NCBI RefSeq assembly: GCF_000745835.1
Contig: NZ_JQKB01000019.1
Coordinates: 33,181 to 97,180 of the forward strand
Source: Belnapia moabensis DSM 16746
Lineage (GTDB): Bacteria > Pseudomonadota > Alphaproteobacteria > Acetobacterales > Acetobacteraceae
Length of the DNA stretch: 64,000 nucleotides
Direction: 5' to 3'
This document shows positions 52,952 through 61,534 of this stretch, one piece after another. Each line of letters starts with the position of its first letter. Within the stretch, counting starts at the first letter, position 1. Under the pieces are notes generated by a model. That model did no database searches and was not told where the DNA came from. It was given only the letters and a program-made list of their open reading frames with translations. Made by a program: the position numbers and the translations under genes.

Positions 52952-54544
52952 ATGGAAACGCCCGGCACCATCACAGTCCGCGATGCGGTCATGCAACTCC
53001 TGCGCGATTGCGGCATGACGACCGTCTTCGGCAATCCCGGCTCCACCGAACTGCCCTTCCTCGACCGTTGGCCGAATGACTTCCGCTACATCCTCGGCCT
53101 TCAGGAATCCTCTGTCGTAGCCATGGCTGACGGTTTCGCCCGTGCCACGGGACGCGCCGCCTTCTGCTCCCTGCATTCAGCGGTCGGCGTCGGCCATGCC
53201 GCAGGGAGCATCTTCACCGCCTACCGCAACCAAGCCCCGCTGGTGATTACCGCCGGGCAGCAGGCCCGCAGCCTCCTGCCGCTGAACCCCTTTCTCGGCG
53301 CCACCGAGGCGGCGCAGTTCCCGAAGCCCTACGTCAAATGGTCAATAGAGCCGGCCCGCGCCGAGGATGTGCCCGCCGCCCTCGCCCATGCCTGGCACGT
53401 CGCCATGCAGCCACCCTGCGGCCCGACCTTCGTCTCCATCCCGATGGATGACTGGTCCAGCCCCGCCGAGCCTCTGCCCCTGCGCCGGATCGGGCGCGAC
53501 ACCGGCCCCGACCCCGACCTGTTGAGGGATGCCGCAGCCGCCCTCGCCACCAGCCGCTCACCTGTCCTCGTCATCGGCCCCGAAGTCGATGCCAGCGGTG
53601 CCGGCCCTGCCGTCGTCGCCCTTGCCGAGCGCCTCAACGCCCCCGTCCTCGCCAGCCCCTTTTCCAGCCGCGTCAGCTTTCCGGAGACGCATCCACTCTT
53701 CGCTGGCTTCCTCGCCGCCGCGCCGAATGCGGTGACCACGGGGCTCGCGTCCTACGACCTGGTGATGGTCCTCGGCGCCCCCGTCTTTACCTTCCATGTC
53801 GCCGGCGACTACCGCCTTCCGCCCCTCATTCAGATGACGGCCGATGGGGAGGCCATCGCCGCCGCCCCCTGCGGCACCGGCATCCTCGGCAGCCTCCGCA
53901 TCGGCGTCCCGGCCCTCACCGCCTTGCTGCCGCCGGTCAGCCGCCCGGCGCCTCCCCCTCGCCCCAGCCTGCCAGCGCCGGCGGCTGCCAGTCCCATCCC
54001 CGTCGAGCTCCTTCTTCACAACCTCGCCGCAACCCGCCCGGCCAATTCGATTATCGTCGAGGAGGCACCCTCCCACCGCCCGGCGATCCAGCAGCACCTG
54101 CCCATCCCGGACTGGGGCGGCTTCTTCACCATGGCGAGCGGTGGCCTTGGCTATGGGTTGCCTGCCGCGGTCGGCGTCGCACTGGCCCATCCTGCCCGGC
54201 GCGTCATCGCCGTGATCGGCGACGGGTCGATGATGTACTCCATCCAGGCGCTCTGGACCGCCGTGCGCGAGGCCCTCCCCCTCACCGTCATCGTGCTGAA
54301 CAACAGCGGCTACGGCGCCATGCGGTCGTTCAGCCGGGTCCTCGGCGTGGAGAACGCCCCGGGCATCGACCTCCCTGGCCTCGACTTCCCGAGCCTCGCG
54401 GCCGGTATGGGCTGCCCCGCCCGCCAGGTTGCCGACCCGGCCGACCTAACCGCGGCGCTGTCCTCGGCTTTCGCCTCGCCCTCCCCCATGCTGATCGATG
54501 TCGCCCTCGATCCGGCGATCCACACCCTGTACCGCAAAGGGTGA
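52952..54544 (+). CDS. TPP-dependent decarboxylase, benzoylformate decarboxylase-like
   Basis: 530 residues. N-terminal Pyr domain with FGNPGSTELPFLDRWPNDFR, the Glu in LGLQESSVVAMADGFARATG, and the histidine in CSLHSAVGVGHAAGSIFTAY; middle domain; C-terminal PP domain with the TPP motif IGDGSMMYSIQALWTAVREA ... TVIVLNNSGYGAMRSF (GDG ... NN). The G-N-P-G-S-T-E and the serine/histidine pattern match MdlC-type enzymes rather than acetolactate synthase. Decarboxylates 2-keto acids such as benzoylformate. ATG 52952 is 46 bp from the divergent isomerase gene. Confidence 0.87.
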   Translation: METPGTITVRDAVMQLLRDCGMTTVFGNPGSTELPFLDRWPNDFRYILGLQESSVVAMADGFARATGRAAFCSLHSAVGVGHAAGSIFTAYRNQAPLVITAGQQARSLLPLNPFLGATEAAQFPKPYVKWSIEPARAEDVPAALAHAWHVAMQPPCGPTFVSIPMDDWSSPAEPLPLRRIGRDTGPDPDLLRDAAAALATSRSPVLVIGPEVDASGAGPAVVALAERLNAPVLASPFSSRVSFPETHPLFAGFLAAAPNAVTTGLASYDLVMVLGAPVFTFHVAGDYRLPPLIQMTADGEAIAAAPCGTGILGSLRIGVPALTALLPPVSRPAPPPRPSLPAPAAASPIPVELLLHNLAATRPANSIIVEEAPSHRPAIQQHLPIPDWGGFFTMASGGLGYGLPAAVGVALAHPARRVIAVIGDGSMMYSIQALWTAVREALPLTVIVLNNSGYGAMRSFSRVLGVENAPGIDLPGLDFPSLAAGMGCPARQVADPADLTAALSSAFASPSPMLIDVALDPAIHTLYRKG

Positions 54545-54604
54545 CAACCTCTAGGCTCGTCCCGTGAGCGTCCCAGCCAAGGGGCGCCGAAGGGAGCCTC
54601 GTCC

Positions 54605-55831
54605 ATGCACTTCACCCGCCGCGCCGCGCTCGGTGCCACCGCTGGCCTGCTCGCAGCCCCATCCCTCCGCGCCCAGCCCGCCGATGTCATCCGCATCGGC
54701 GTGCTGACCGACCTCGCCGGCCCCTATCGCGACGTGACCGGGCCCACCTCCGTCGCCTGCGTCCGCCAGGCAGTCGAGGAATTCACCGCTGCCAACCCGG
54801 CGGTCCGCGTCGAGATCATCACCGCCGACCACCAGAACAAGCCGGATGTCGGCATCAACACCGTGCGCCAATGGTTCGACCAGCGCGGCGTCGACATCGT
54901 CACCGATGTCGGCAACAGCGCCATCGCCCTTGGCATCAACCCGGTCTGTGTCGAGAAGGACAAGCTCCATCTCAATGCCTCCGCCGGCACCTCGGACCTG
55001 ACCGGCCGCGCCTGCACGCCCAACAGCATCCATTGGGCCTACGATACCTACTGCCTCTCCAACACCTCCGGCACCGCGCTCACCAAGGCGGGCGGCGACC
55101 GCTGGTACTTCGTCACCGCCGACTACGCCTTCGGCCACGCGATCGAGCGCGACACCACCCGCTTCATCGAGGCCGCTGGCGGCAAGATGCTCGGCGCCTC
55201 GCGCTACCCCTTTCCACAGACCACGGATTTCTCCGCCTTCCTGCTCCAGGCGAAGGCGTCTGGCGCCAAGGTTCTCGGCCTCGCCATGGCCGGCGACGAC
55301 CTGATCAACTGCGTGAAGCAGGCGCAGGAATTCGGCCTGACCCGCAGCATGAAGCTCGCCGCCATCATCGGCTCCATCACCGCCGTCGTCGCCTCCGGAC
55401 TGCAGACGATGCAGGGGATGTATATCGCCGAAACTTTCTGGTGGGACCTCGACGACCGCACCCGTGGCTTCACCCGCCGCGTGCAGCAGAAGCTCCCCGC
55501 CGGTGTCTTTCCCAACTACGTCCATGCCGCGAATTACAGCGGCGTCCTGCACTACCTGAAGGCCGTGCAGGTCCTCGGCGTAGCGCGTGCCAAGGCCAGC
55601 GGCCGCGAGGTGGTGGCGCAGATGAAGCGCATGCCGACCGATGACGATGCCTTCGGGCAGGGCCTCATTCGCGAGGACGGCCGCAAGCTCCACCCCTCCT
55701 ACCTGCTCGAGGTGAAGAAGCCCGGCGAGAGCCGCTATCCCGGCGATGTCTACCGCCTCGCCGCCACCATCCCCGGCGACCAGGCATTCCGCCCACTCTC
55801 CGAGGGCGCCTGCCCAATGATCCGCAGCTAA
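54605..55831 (+). CDS. ABC transporter substrate-binding protein, branched-chain amino acid type
   Basis: 408 residues. Tat-like signal MHFTRRAALGATAGLLAAPS, then Peripla_BP_6 domain: IRIGVLTDLAGPYRDVTGPT, TADHQNKPDVGINTVRQWFD, YFVTADYAFGHAIERDTTRF, and LAAIIGSITAVVASGLQTMQ. Binds a small substrate in the periplasm for a Liv-type ABC importer. The permease and ATPase genes are not here, so it is an orphan. Lies 60 bp after the TPP decarboxylase; probably co-transcribed, implying uptake of an aromatic or branched acid. Confidence 0.9.
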   Translation: MHFTRRAALGATAGLLAAPSLRAQPADVIRIGVLTDLAGPYRDVTGPTSVACVRQAVEEFTAANPAVRVEIITADHQNKPDVGINTVRQWFDQRGVDIVTDVGNSAIALGINPVCVEKDKLHLNASAGTSDLTGRACTPNSIHWAYDTYCLSNTSGTALTKAGGDRWYFVTADYAFGHAIERDTTRFIEAAGGKMLGASRYPFPQTTDFSAFLLQAKASGAKVLGLAMAGDDLINCVKQAQEFGLTRSMKLAAIIGSITAVVASGLQTMQGMYIAETFWWDLDDRTRGFTRRVQQKLPAGVFPNYVHAANYSGVLHYLKAVQVLGVARAKASGREVVAQMKRMPTDDDAFGQGLIREDGRKLHPSYLLEVKKPGESRYPGDVYRLAATIPGDQAFRPLSEGACPMIRS

Positions 55832-56292
55832 CCCGGATGGACGAAGCCATAGGCCGGATAGGCCGTGGCACCGTAGCCGTTCACCGGCGGATACCAGACC
55901 CGCACAAGGGACCAGTCATTGCCCGGCGACACGTCGAGCACCGGCTGGTCGCGCGCTACCCGCCCCTTGCCCCTCCCCGAGGCCCAATTGGCGTGGTCCA
56001 CCCGGATTTCCCGTGCCGAGACCACGCGTGCCACCAGCGAGACATGTCCCTGCGGCAGCCGCGAGGTCCGCATGAGGACCAGCACGCTCCCCGCCCGCGG
56101 CGCTCGGCCCCGCGCGTAGGCCGCGCCGCCCTCCCACCATTCCCAGGCATCCCCGCGGATCGGCAGCCCGGTCCGCGCTCGCACATAGGGCACGCAACTC
56201 CAGTCGCCGGCCCCCTCCGCCACGCTCCGCGGCGCCCGTGCCGAACCACAGGCGGCGAGCCCGAGCAGGGCCAGCAGCATCATCCAACGCAT
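55828..56292 (-). CDS. CHAP-domain lipoprotein (amidase/peptidase)
   Basis: 154 residues. Lipoprotein signal MRWMMLLALLGLAACGSARA (lipobox LAAC). CHAP domain: catalytic Cys in GDWSCVPYVRARTGLPIRGD, His in LPQGHVSLVARVVSAREIRV, and the third residue in VDHANWASGRGKGRV. CHAP enzymes cut peptidoglycan peptides (amidase or endopeptidase). The three residues are in the right order, so activity is likely. ATG 56292 is set by the signal. Convergent with the binding-protein gene; stops overlap by 3 bp (CTAA). Confidence 0.87.
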   Translation of the reverse strand: MRWMMLLALLGLAACGSARAPRSVAEGAGDWSCVPYVRARTGLPIRGDAWEWWEGGAAYARGRAPRAGSVLVLMRTSRLPQGHVSLVARVVSAREIRVDHANWASGRGKGRVARDQPVLDVSPGNDWSLVRVWYPPVNGYGATAYPAYGFVHPG

Positions 56293-56534
56293 CGCAGCGA
56301 ATCCACCCTCGGCGCCCCCAACCGCCGGCACCATAACCGAAACCACCGGTGTAGCGACATGGAAAGCATGTCCGATCAAAGGGTTGTAGGGCATTACTGG
56401 AACGCCATCATCAACCTCTCGCTCAAACTCGCCGAGTATGCGAAAGACGCCCTGCATGCGGGGGGAAGATCCAGCCGCGCCGGCACGACCGGCCGGAAGG
56501 ACGGGGCCCGCAATTGCTCAGGAAGGGCCAGGTG
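56293..56534. other. Divergent intergenic region, 242 bp
   Basis: Between the CHAP gene (minus) and the secreted protein (plus). An open 58-codon frame 56359-56535 on the plus strand (starting MESMSDQRVVGHYWNAIINL) has rare codons (AGG, AGA, GTA, GGA) and no ribosome binding site; I do not call it. It should hold both promoters, but no boxes are distinct. Confidence 0.4.
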
Positions 56535-57089
56535 ATGACCAAATCGAACAGGTGGCTGCGTCGCCGCCCCGGAGCCGCGCCGGTTGCGCTGCTGATGGCC
56601 GGCGTGCTCCTCGCCGCCCAGCCCGCCAGCGCCCTGCCGCGCTGCGCCGCCGAGACCGACCAGACCGTCTTCGAGATCGAGGCGCTGAAGACCGAGTTGA
56701 TGGTGGTCGCTACCACCTGCAAGCAGGAAGACCGCTACAACGCCTTCGTGCAGAAGTACCAGCCGGCCCTGGCGCAAAACGGTCGCGCCTTCGGCCAGTA
56801 CTTCATCCGCACCCATGGCGGTACCCGCCCCGGCCAGCGGCAGAACGATATCTACATCACCGAGCTGGCCAATGTGCGCTCGAACGTCGCCCGCTCGCTC
56901 GGCAGCGACTTTTGCTCCCGCAATGGCGGCCTCTTCGACGAGGTGATGGCGCTGCAGAGCCCGGACGACCTCCCCGGCTACGCCGCCGGCAAGGACCTGC
57001 TCTCCTCCGGCGCCACGGCCTGCCAGGGCGCGCCCGCCCCTCGCGCGGCCACCCCGGCCCGCCGCACCGCTGGAACCCATACGCGATGA
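56535..57089 (+). CDS. Secreted protein, unknown function
   Basis: 184 residues. Signal peptide ends near ASALPRCAAE (about residue 35); the mature part has four cysteines (PRCAAE, ATTCKQED, DFCSRNGG, TACQGAP) and the helical stretch EIEALKTELMVVATTCKQED, EDRYNAFVQKYQPALAQNGR, AFGQYFIRTHGGTRPGQRQN. The four cysteines suggest two disulfides in the periplasm. ATG 56535 with GGAAGGG upstream. Ends overlapping the next gene by 4 bp. I do not recognise a family. Confidence 0.8.
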   Translation: MTKSNRWLRRRPGAAPVALLMAGVLLAAQPASALPRCAAETDQTVFEIEALKTELMVVATTCKQEDRYNAFVQKYQPALAQNGRAFGQYFIRTHGGTRPGQRQNDIYITELANVRSNVARSLGSDFCSRNGGLFDEVMALQSPDDLPGYAAGKDLLSSGATACQGAPAPRAATPARRTAGTHTR

Positions 57090-57592
57090 CATTGCGCCTT
57101 CCCCTCGCCGGCCCGCTCGCGCTGGCCGCCTTGCTCGCCGCCTGCGCCCAGCCGCAGGAGGCTCGCCAAGCTGCGACGGGCGCCCGCCTCTACGCGAACG
57201 ACCTCGCCGGCGGCGCCAAGACCTGCACCGTGCCGCAGCCTGCCGTGCTCTCCGCCGGGCAGCAGGTCGACACCGTCATGACCGTCGACAACGATGGCGG
57301 CTGGTGCGGCATTACCGTCGCCCAGTCCGGGCCGAAGCCCTTCGCCTATGGCACGGTGGTCGGACGCCCGCAGAACGGCCGGCTCCATATCCATACGGTC
57401 GGCGACAACACGCGCGTGGACTACATCCCGAATGCCGCATTTGGCGGGACGGATAATTTCACCGTCAAGCTTGTGCCGGGCAATGCCACGATGCGGGTTG
57501 CGGTCACCGTGAACTACACGGCGCCGCCGGCCCCGCCCACGCCACCCGCTCCGCCGCCGCGGCAGAACCGGACTCCGGCGCGCAGGCGCTAG
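57086..57592 (+). CDS. Lipoprotein with a short beta-domain and Pro-rich tail
   Basis: 168 residues. Lipobox ALLAACAQPQEARQAATGAR. The middle is a beta-sandwich-like domain (MTVDNDGGWCGITVAQSGPK, PFAYGTVVGRPQNGRLHIHT, VDYIPNAAFGGTDNFTVKLV) similar to bacterial Ig/cadherin-like repeats, and the tail is PPAPPTPPAPPPRQ. ATG 57086 overlaps the upstream stop (ATGA). Likely an outer-membrane-attached accessory protein of the secreted protein before it. No specific family. Confidence 0.78.
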   Translation: MTLRLPLAGPLALAALLAACAQPQEARQAATGARLYANDLAGGAKTCTVPQPAVLSAGQQVDTVMTVDNDGGWCGITVAQSGPKPFAYGTVVGRPQNGRLHIHTVGDNTRVDYIPNAAFGGTDNFTVKLVPGNATMRVAVTVNYTAPPAPPTPPAPPPRQNRTPARRR

Positions 57593-57599
57593 AGGAGAA

Positions 57600-57638
57600 G
57601 GCCCGGGGGAAGACGCTTCTCCCGGGCCCCCTTTGTTT
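57600..57638. terminator. Bidirectional intrinsic terminator
   Basis: Arms 57600-57612 and 57616-57628 pair over 13 bp with a single G-T wobble around a 3-base loop (ACG), followed by CCCTTTGTTTT. It lies between the convergent lipoprotein (ends 57592) and HMG-CoA lyase-like gene (ends 57647). Best terminator in the window. Confidence 0.85.
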
Positions 57639-57646
57639 TCTCCGAG

Positions 57647-58543
57647 TTACGCCGCCCTGCGGGCGGCGGGGACGCGACGCATCGCACCGCCGGGGACGGC
57701 GCCGGGCACGGCGGCGGCCATGTCGGCGGCGGTGAGCAAGCGGTCCCATGCGATGCCGGTTTCAACGCCCATCCGGCCGAACATCCAGGCGACATCCTCC
57801 ATCGCCACGTTACCTGTCGCGCCCGGCGCGAAGGGGCATCCGCCGATGCCGCCCGAGGCCGCATCGAAGACCCGCACCCCTGCCTCATAGGCCGCGACCA
57901 CATTGGCGACGCCCATCCCATAGGTGTCATGCCCGTGGAAGGCGAAGCGTTTGCCCCAGGCGGCAATGGCGCGTTCGAAGATCCGCTGCACTTGGTCCGG
58001 CGCCGCATTCCCGGTGGTGTCGCAGATGGCGATCTCCATCTCCGGGTCGAGCGCCACCACCTGCTCCACTAGGTCGAGCGTCGCCTGCTCCGGCACCACC
58101 CCCTCGAAGGGGCAGTGGAAGGCGCAGGAGAGATTGAAGCGGATCGGCGTCCCCTTCGGCGCCTCGCGCACGATGGCCGAGAGGTCGGCCAGGCTCTCCG
58201 CCCGGCTGCGGTTCAGGTTCGCCTTGTTGTGGCTCTCCGTCACCGACATGAAGAGGCCGAGCCGGTCGGCGCCTGCCGCCATCGCCGCCTCGAAGCCCTT
58301 GCGGTTCGGCACCAGAACGGTGCACTCCAGCCCCTCGAGCTGCTTCGCGAATTTGAGGACGGCACCGGTATCCGCCATCTGCGGGATGGCCTTGGGCGAG
58401 ACGAAGCTGCCCACCTCCATTCGCCGCAAGCCAGCTTCGTAGCAGGCGCGCACCAGCCCGATCTTGGTCTCCGTCGGCACGAAATCCCCAATGGATTGCA
58501 GCCCGTCCCTCGGGGCCACCTCCGACAGCGCGATCCCGGTCAT
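57647..58543 (-). CDS. Hydroxymethylglutaryl-CoA lyase family protein
   Basis: 298 residues. DRE-TIM barrel: the catalytic Arg-Asp in SEVAPRDGLQSIGD, EVGSFVSPKAIPQMADTGAV, the metal ligands in FAFHGHDTYGMGVANVVAAY, and the catalytic cysteine in GGIGGCPFAPGATGNVAMED. Cleaves HMG-CoA or a related branched hydroxyacyl-CoA to acetyl-CoA plus a keto acid. ATG 58543 overlaps the CoA-transferase stop by 4 bp, so the two act on the same substrate chain, perhaps citramalyl-CoA rather than HMG-CoA. Confidence 0.9.
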   Translation of the reverse strand: MTGIALSEVAPRDGLQSIGDFVPTETKIGLVRACYEAGLRRMEVGSFVSPKAIPQMADTGAVLKFAKQLEGLECTVLVPNRKGFEAAMAAGADRLGLFMSVTESHNKANLNRSRAESLADLSAIVREAPKGTPIRFNLSCAFHCPFEGVVPEQATLDLVEQVVALDPEMEIAICDTTGNAAPDQVQRIFERAIAAWGKRFAFHGHDTYGMGVANVVAAYEAGVRVFDAASGGIGGCPFAPGATGNVAMEDVAWMFGRMGVETGIAWDRLLTAADMAAAVPGAVPGGAMRRVPAARRAA

Positions 58544-59757
58544 TCCTCGCCCTCCTTCAGCAATTCTTCGAAGACATGCCGGTTGTGCGCCCCCGCGGCC
58601 GGGCCCGTCCAGCGCACCATTTCGCGCGGCGCGACGCCGTCGAAGCGGAAAGGCGCCGCCGGATGCAGCACGCGGCCGAGCAGTGGGTCCTCGACCTCCA
58701 TCACCAGCCCTCGCGCGCGGAAATGCGGGTCCTCCGCGCAATCCCGCATGTCGTAGAGGCGCGAGCAGGGCACTTCGGCCCGCTCCAGCAACGCCTCCGC
58801 CTCGGCGGCCGGCAGGGTCCGGGTCCAGTCGGCGATCATGGCGTCCAGCTCGGTGACATGCTCGCAGCGCCGCGCATTGTTGGCGAAGCGCGGATCGCCC
58901 ACCGCCTCAGGCCGCCCGATCGCCGCCATCAGCCGGCGGAAGATGAGATCCGAATTACCGGCGATGCAAAGCCACTTCCCATCCGCGCAGGGATAGGTGT
59001 TGGTCGGCGCCGCCGTCTTAATCGCCGCCCCCTGCGGCTGCCGCACCCAGCCGAACAGCCCGTATTCCGGCAGCATCCCCTCCATCAACGAGAAGACGCT
59101 GCCGACCAGGTCGACATCGAGGACGCGCCCACGCGCCGCCGGATTGCCCTTCACCTGCCAGCAGGCCGAGACCAGCCCCATCGCGGCATACATCCCCGCC
59201 AGGTCGTCGCTGATCGAGACGCCGCAGCGCGGCGGCGGCATGTCGGTCTGCCCGGGATTGGCGGTGAGATGCCTGAGGCCGCCCATTGCCTCGCCGATCG
59301 CCCCGAAGGCCGGCTTGTCACGATAGGGGCCGTCCTGCCCGTAGCCGCTGATCCGCGCGATGACGAGGCGCGGGTTGACCGCATGCAGGTCGGCCGGACC
59401 GAGCCCGTAGCGCTCCAGCTGGCCGGGCCGGAAATTCTCGATCAGCCCATCCGCCCGCGCCACCAGCCGCCTGAGCTTCGCCTTGTCCGGCTCGCTCTTC
59501 AGGTCGAGCGTGACCGAGAGCTTGTTGCGGCCGTGCACGCTGAACCAGACGGCATTCCCATCGACGGCGGAGCCCCAGCCCCGCACCGGGTCGCCCTCTG
59601 GCGGTTCCACCTTGATGACCTCGGCACCGAGATCCGCGAGCAGCCGCGTGGCGAAGGGCGCGGCAATGTAATGCCCCAGCTCGACGATCCTGAGCCCCTC
59701 GAGCGGCAGCCCCTGCGGTGGCGACGGCTGTGGCGCTGGCATCTTCTCCTCCCCCAT
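58540..59757 (-). CDS. CaiB/BaiF family CoA-transferase
   Basis: 405 residues. Family III CoA-transferase: LRIVELGHYIAAPFATRLLA, DLGAEVIKVEPPEGDPVRGW, the catalytic aspartate region in VLDVDLVGSVFSLMEGMLPE, and the typical NTYPCADGKWLCIAGNSDLI. ATG 59757 has GGGAGG seven bases upstream. It moves CoA between carboxylic acids. Coupled with the lyase gene behind it; together they would activate and split a C5/C6 acid such as citramalate or HMG. Confidence 0.9.
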   Translation of the reverse strand: MGEEKMPAPQPSPPQGLPLEGLRIVELGHYIAAPFATRLLADLGAEVIKVEPPEGDPVRGWGSAVDGNAVWFSVHGRNKLSVTLDLKSEPDKAKLRRLVARADGLIENFRPGQLERYGLGPADLHAVNPRLVIARISGYGQDGPYRDKPAFGAIGEAMGGLRHLTANPGQTDMPPPRCGVSISDDLAGMYAAMGLVSACWQVKGNPAARGRVLDVDLVGSVFSLMEGMLPEYGLFGWVRQPQGAAIKTAAPTNTYPCADGKWLCIAGNSDLIFRRLMAAIGRPEAVGDPRFANNARRCEHVTELDAMIADWTRTLPAAEAEALLERAEVPCSRLYDMRDCAEDPHFRARGLVMEVEDPLLGRVLHPAAPFRFDGVAPREMVRWTGPAAGAHNRHVFEELLKEGEE

Positions 59758-59963
59758 GGCGACGCCTCCCTGCATAGCCCCCGCCCTCGCGCGACGAAAG
59801 ACGACAGCACCACGACGACTTCTTCGCCCTACCGGCGCAGGCTTCCATTGCAGGCGGTGGGCCTCCCCTCCCGGCGGCGCATGCACCGGGGCGGCGCCCG
59901 CAAGGGTTCCGCCTCCCATCCTTTTGGGCCACGATCCCCGCATCACCTAAGGAGAGCAGCGGG

Positions 59964-60143
59964 ATGACAGACAAGGCCGAAACCTTGGCGAAGGCCGCGG
60001 GCCTCGACCGCGCCTGGCAGGACCACCGCGCCGATGTGGAGGAGGCGATCGCCCTCGCCGCCCGCTTCCGCAATGCCTTCACCCGCCCGGCAAGCCCTGC
60101 CGCCGAGCCGACCCCACCCTACCGCGCCCCGGTGAATCCGTGA
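59964..60143 (+). CDS. Small GatC/AtzG-like amidase partner
   Basis: Only 59 residues. Sequence runs from MTDKAETLAKAAGLDRAWQD through HRADVEEAIALAARFRNAFT to TPPYRAPVNP. The layout (N-terminal helix with G-L-x-x-x-W/R, a second amphipathic helix, then an extended E-P-x-P-x-x-R-x-P tail) is that of DUF4089/AtzG, small GatC-like proteins that clasp AtzE-type amidases. The stop codon overlaps the start of the amidase gene (GTGA, 60140-60143), so the pair is translationally coupled. GGAG lies ten bases before ATG 59964. Family call is by pattern only. Confidence 0.78.
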   Translation: MTDKAETLAKAAGLDRAWQDHRADVEEAIALAARFRNAFTRPASPAAEPTPPYRAPVNP

Positions 60144-61534
60144 CGGAGCCGCATGCCCTACCGCTGGCCGAGGCGGCGGCTCTCATCGCCGCCCGCCGCT
60201 TGTCGCCGGTCGAGCTTCTGCAATCCTGCCTTGGGCGAATCGCCGCGGTGGAGCCGCGCCTCAATGCTGTCATCCGCCTTCTGGCCGACGAGGCCATGGC
60301 CCAGGCCCGGGCGGCCGAGGCCGAGATTGTCCGCGGCGGCCCACGCAGCCCGATGCACGGCATTCCGGTCGGGCTGAAGGACATCATCGACCTCGCCGGT
60401 CACCCGACCACCTGCCACTCGAAGCTGCAGGTCGATCGCATCGCCGCGGAGGACGCCCAGGCCACCGCCCGCCTGCGCGGCGCCGGCGCCCTTTTCCCAG
60501 CCAAGCTGGCGACGCATGAATTCGCCATCGGCGGCCCGGCCTTCGACCTTCCCTTCCCGCCTGCCCGCAACCCCTGGAACACGGCGCACCATCCAGGCGG
60601 CTCCTCCTCAGGCTCCGGTGTAGCGGTCGCCGCGCGGATGCTGCCCGCTGCCCTTGGTACGGATACCGGCGGCTCCGTCCGCCACCCTGCCAGCCATTGC
60701 GGCCTGGTGGGGCTGAAGCCGACCTATGGCCTCGTTTCCCGCCGCGGCGTCTTCCCGCTCTCCTTCACCCTCGACCATGTCGGGCCGATGACCCGCACGG
60801 TGCGCGACAACGCCCTGCTGCTGAACGCCATCGCAGGGCATGACCCGGCAGACCCAGGCAGCGCTCCGCACCCGACCGAGGATTACACGCGTGACCTCCA
60901 TCTGGGCCTGAAGGGGCTGCGGATCGGCTTCGTTCGCCATTTCCACGAGTACGACCAGCCGGCGACGCCAGAGATGGCCGCCGCACTGGAGGCCGCCGCC
61001 GCACTGCTGGCAGCCGAGGGCGCCCGGGTGACGACGGTAATCCTGCCACCCTTGGCCGAGTTCGCCGGCGTCAACCGCACCATTATGCTCCCCGAAGCGA
61101 CCGCTATCCACGAGGCTTGGCTGCGCGAGCGTCCCGGCGACTACGCCCATATCACCCGCCGCCGGCTGCTGCCCGGCATGTTCGTCACCGGCGCCGACTA
61201 CGTGCAGGCGCAGCGGCGGCGGCACGAGCTGGTCGCCGCCGTGGAGGCCTCCTTCGCCGAGGTGGACCTGCTGTTCTGCGCCAGCTCCATGGACCCCGCC
61301 TGCCGCATCGACGACGCGGCGGAGGTGGAGCGGACCTATCCCCGCCAGGCCCGGACGCCCTTCAACGTCACCGGCCATCCCGCTATCAGCGTCATGTGCG
61401 GCCTGAGCCGTGAGGCGGGCCTTCCGCTCGGCCTGCAACTGGTGGCCCCAAGCTTCCGGGAAGCCCTGCTCTACCGTGCCGCCGCCGGCTATGAGCGTGC
61501 TGTCCCTTGGAAGGACATGGCACCGCCGATCTAG
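60140..61534 (+). CDS. Amidase, AtzE/GatA-like
   Basis: 464 residues. Amidase signature triad: Lys in GIPVGLKDIIDLAGHP, Ser in HHPGGSSSGSGVAVAARM, nucleophile Ser in LGTDTGGSVRHPASHCGLVG. The region KPTYGLVSRRGVFPLSFTLD is GatA/AtzE-like. GTG 60140 is used because it is fused to the small partner's stop. The pair resembles 1-carboxybiuret hydrolase AtzE-AtzG, but no AtzD/AtzF genes are near, so urea-type or other small amides are possible substrates. Stop overlaps the convergent SDR stop (CTAG). Confidence 0.88.
   Translation: MTEPHALPLAEAAALIAARRLSPVELLQSCLGRIAAVEPRLNAVIRLLADEAMAQARAAEAEIVRGGPRSPMHGIPVGLKDIIDLAGHPTTCHSKLQVDRIAAEDAQATARLRGAGALFPAKLATHEFAIGGPAFDLPFPPARNPWNTAHHPGGSSSGSGVAVAARMLPAALGTDTGGSVRHPASHCGLVGLKPTYGLVSRRGVFPLSFTLDHVGPMTRTVRDNALLLNAIAGHDPADPGSAPHPTEDYTRDLHLGLKGLRIGFVRHFHEYDQPATPEMAAALEAAAALLAAEGARVTTVILPPLAEFAGVNRTIMLPEATAIHEAWLRERPGDYAHITRRRLLPGMFVTGADYVQAQRRRHELVAAVEASFAEVDLLFCASSMDPACRIDDAAEVERTYPRQARTPFNVTGHPAISVMCGLSREAGLPLGLQLVAPSFREALLYRAAAGYERAVPWKDMAPPI

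Noticed and set aside
56359..56535. A 58-codon plus-strand frame (starts MESMSDQRVVGHYW)
   Set aside because: It has many codons rare in this genome and no ribosome binding site. It overlaps the start of a better gene and may only be chance.
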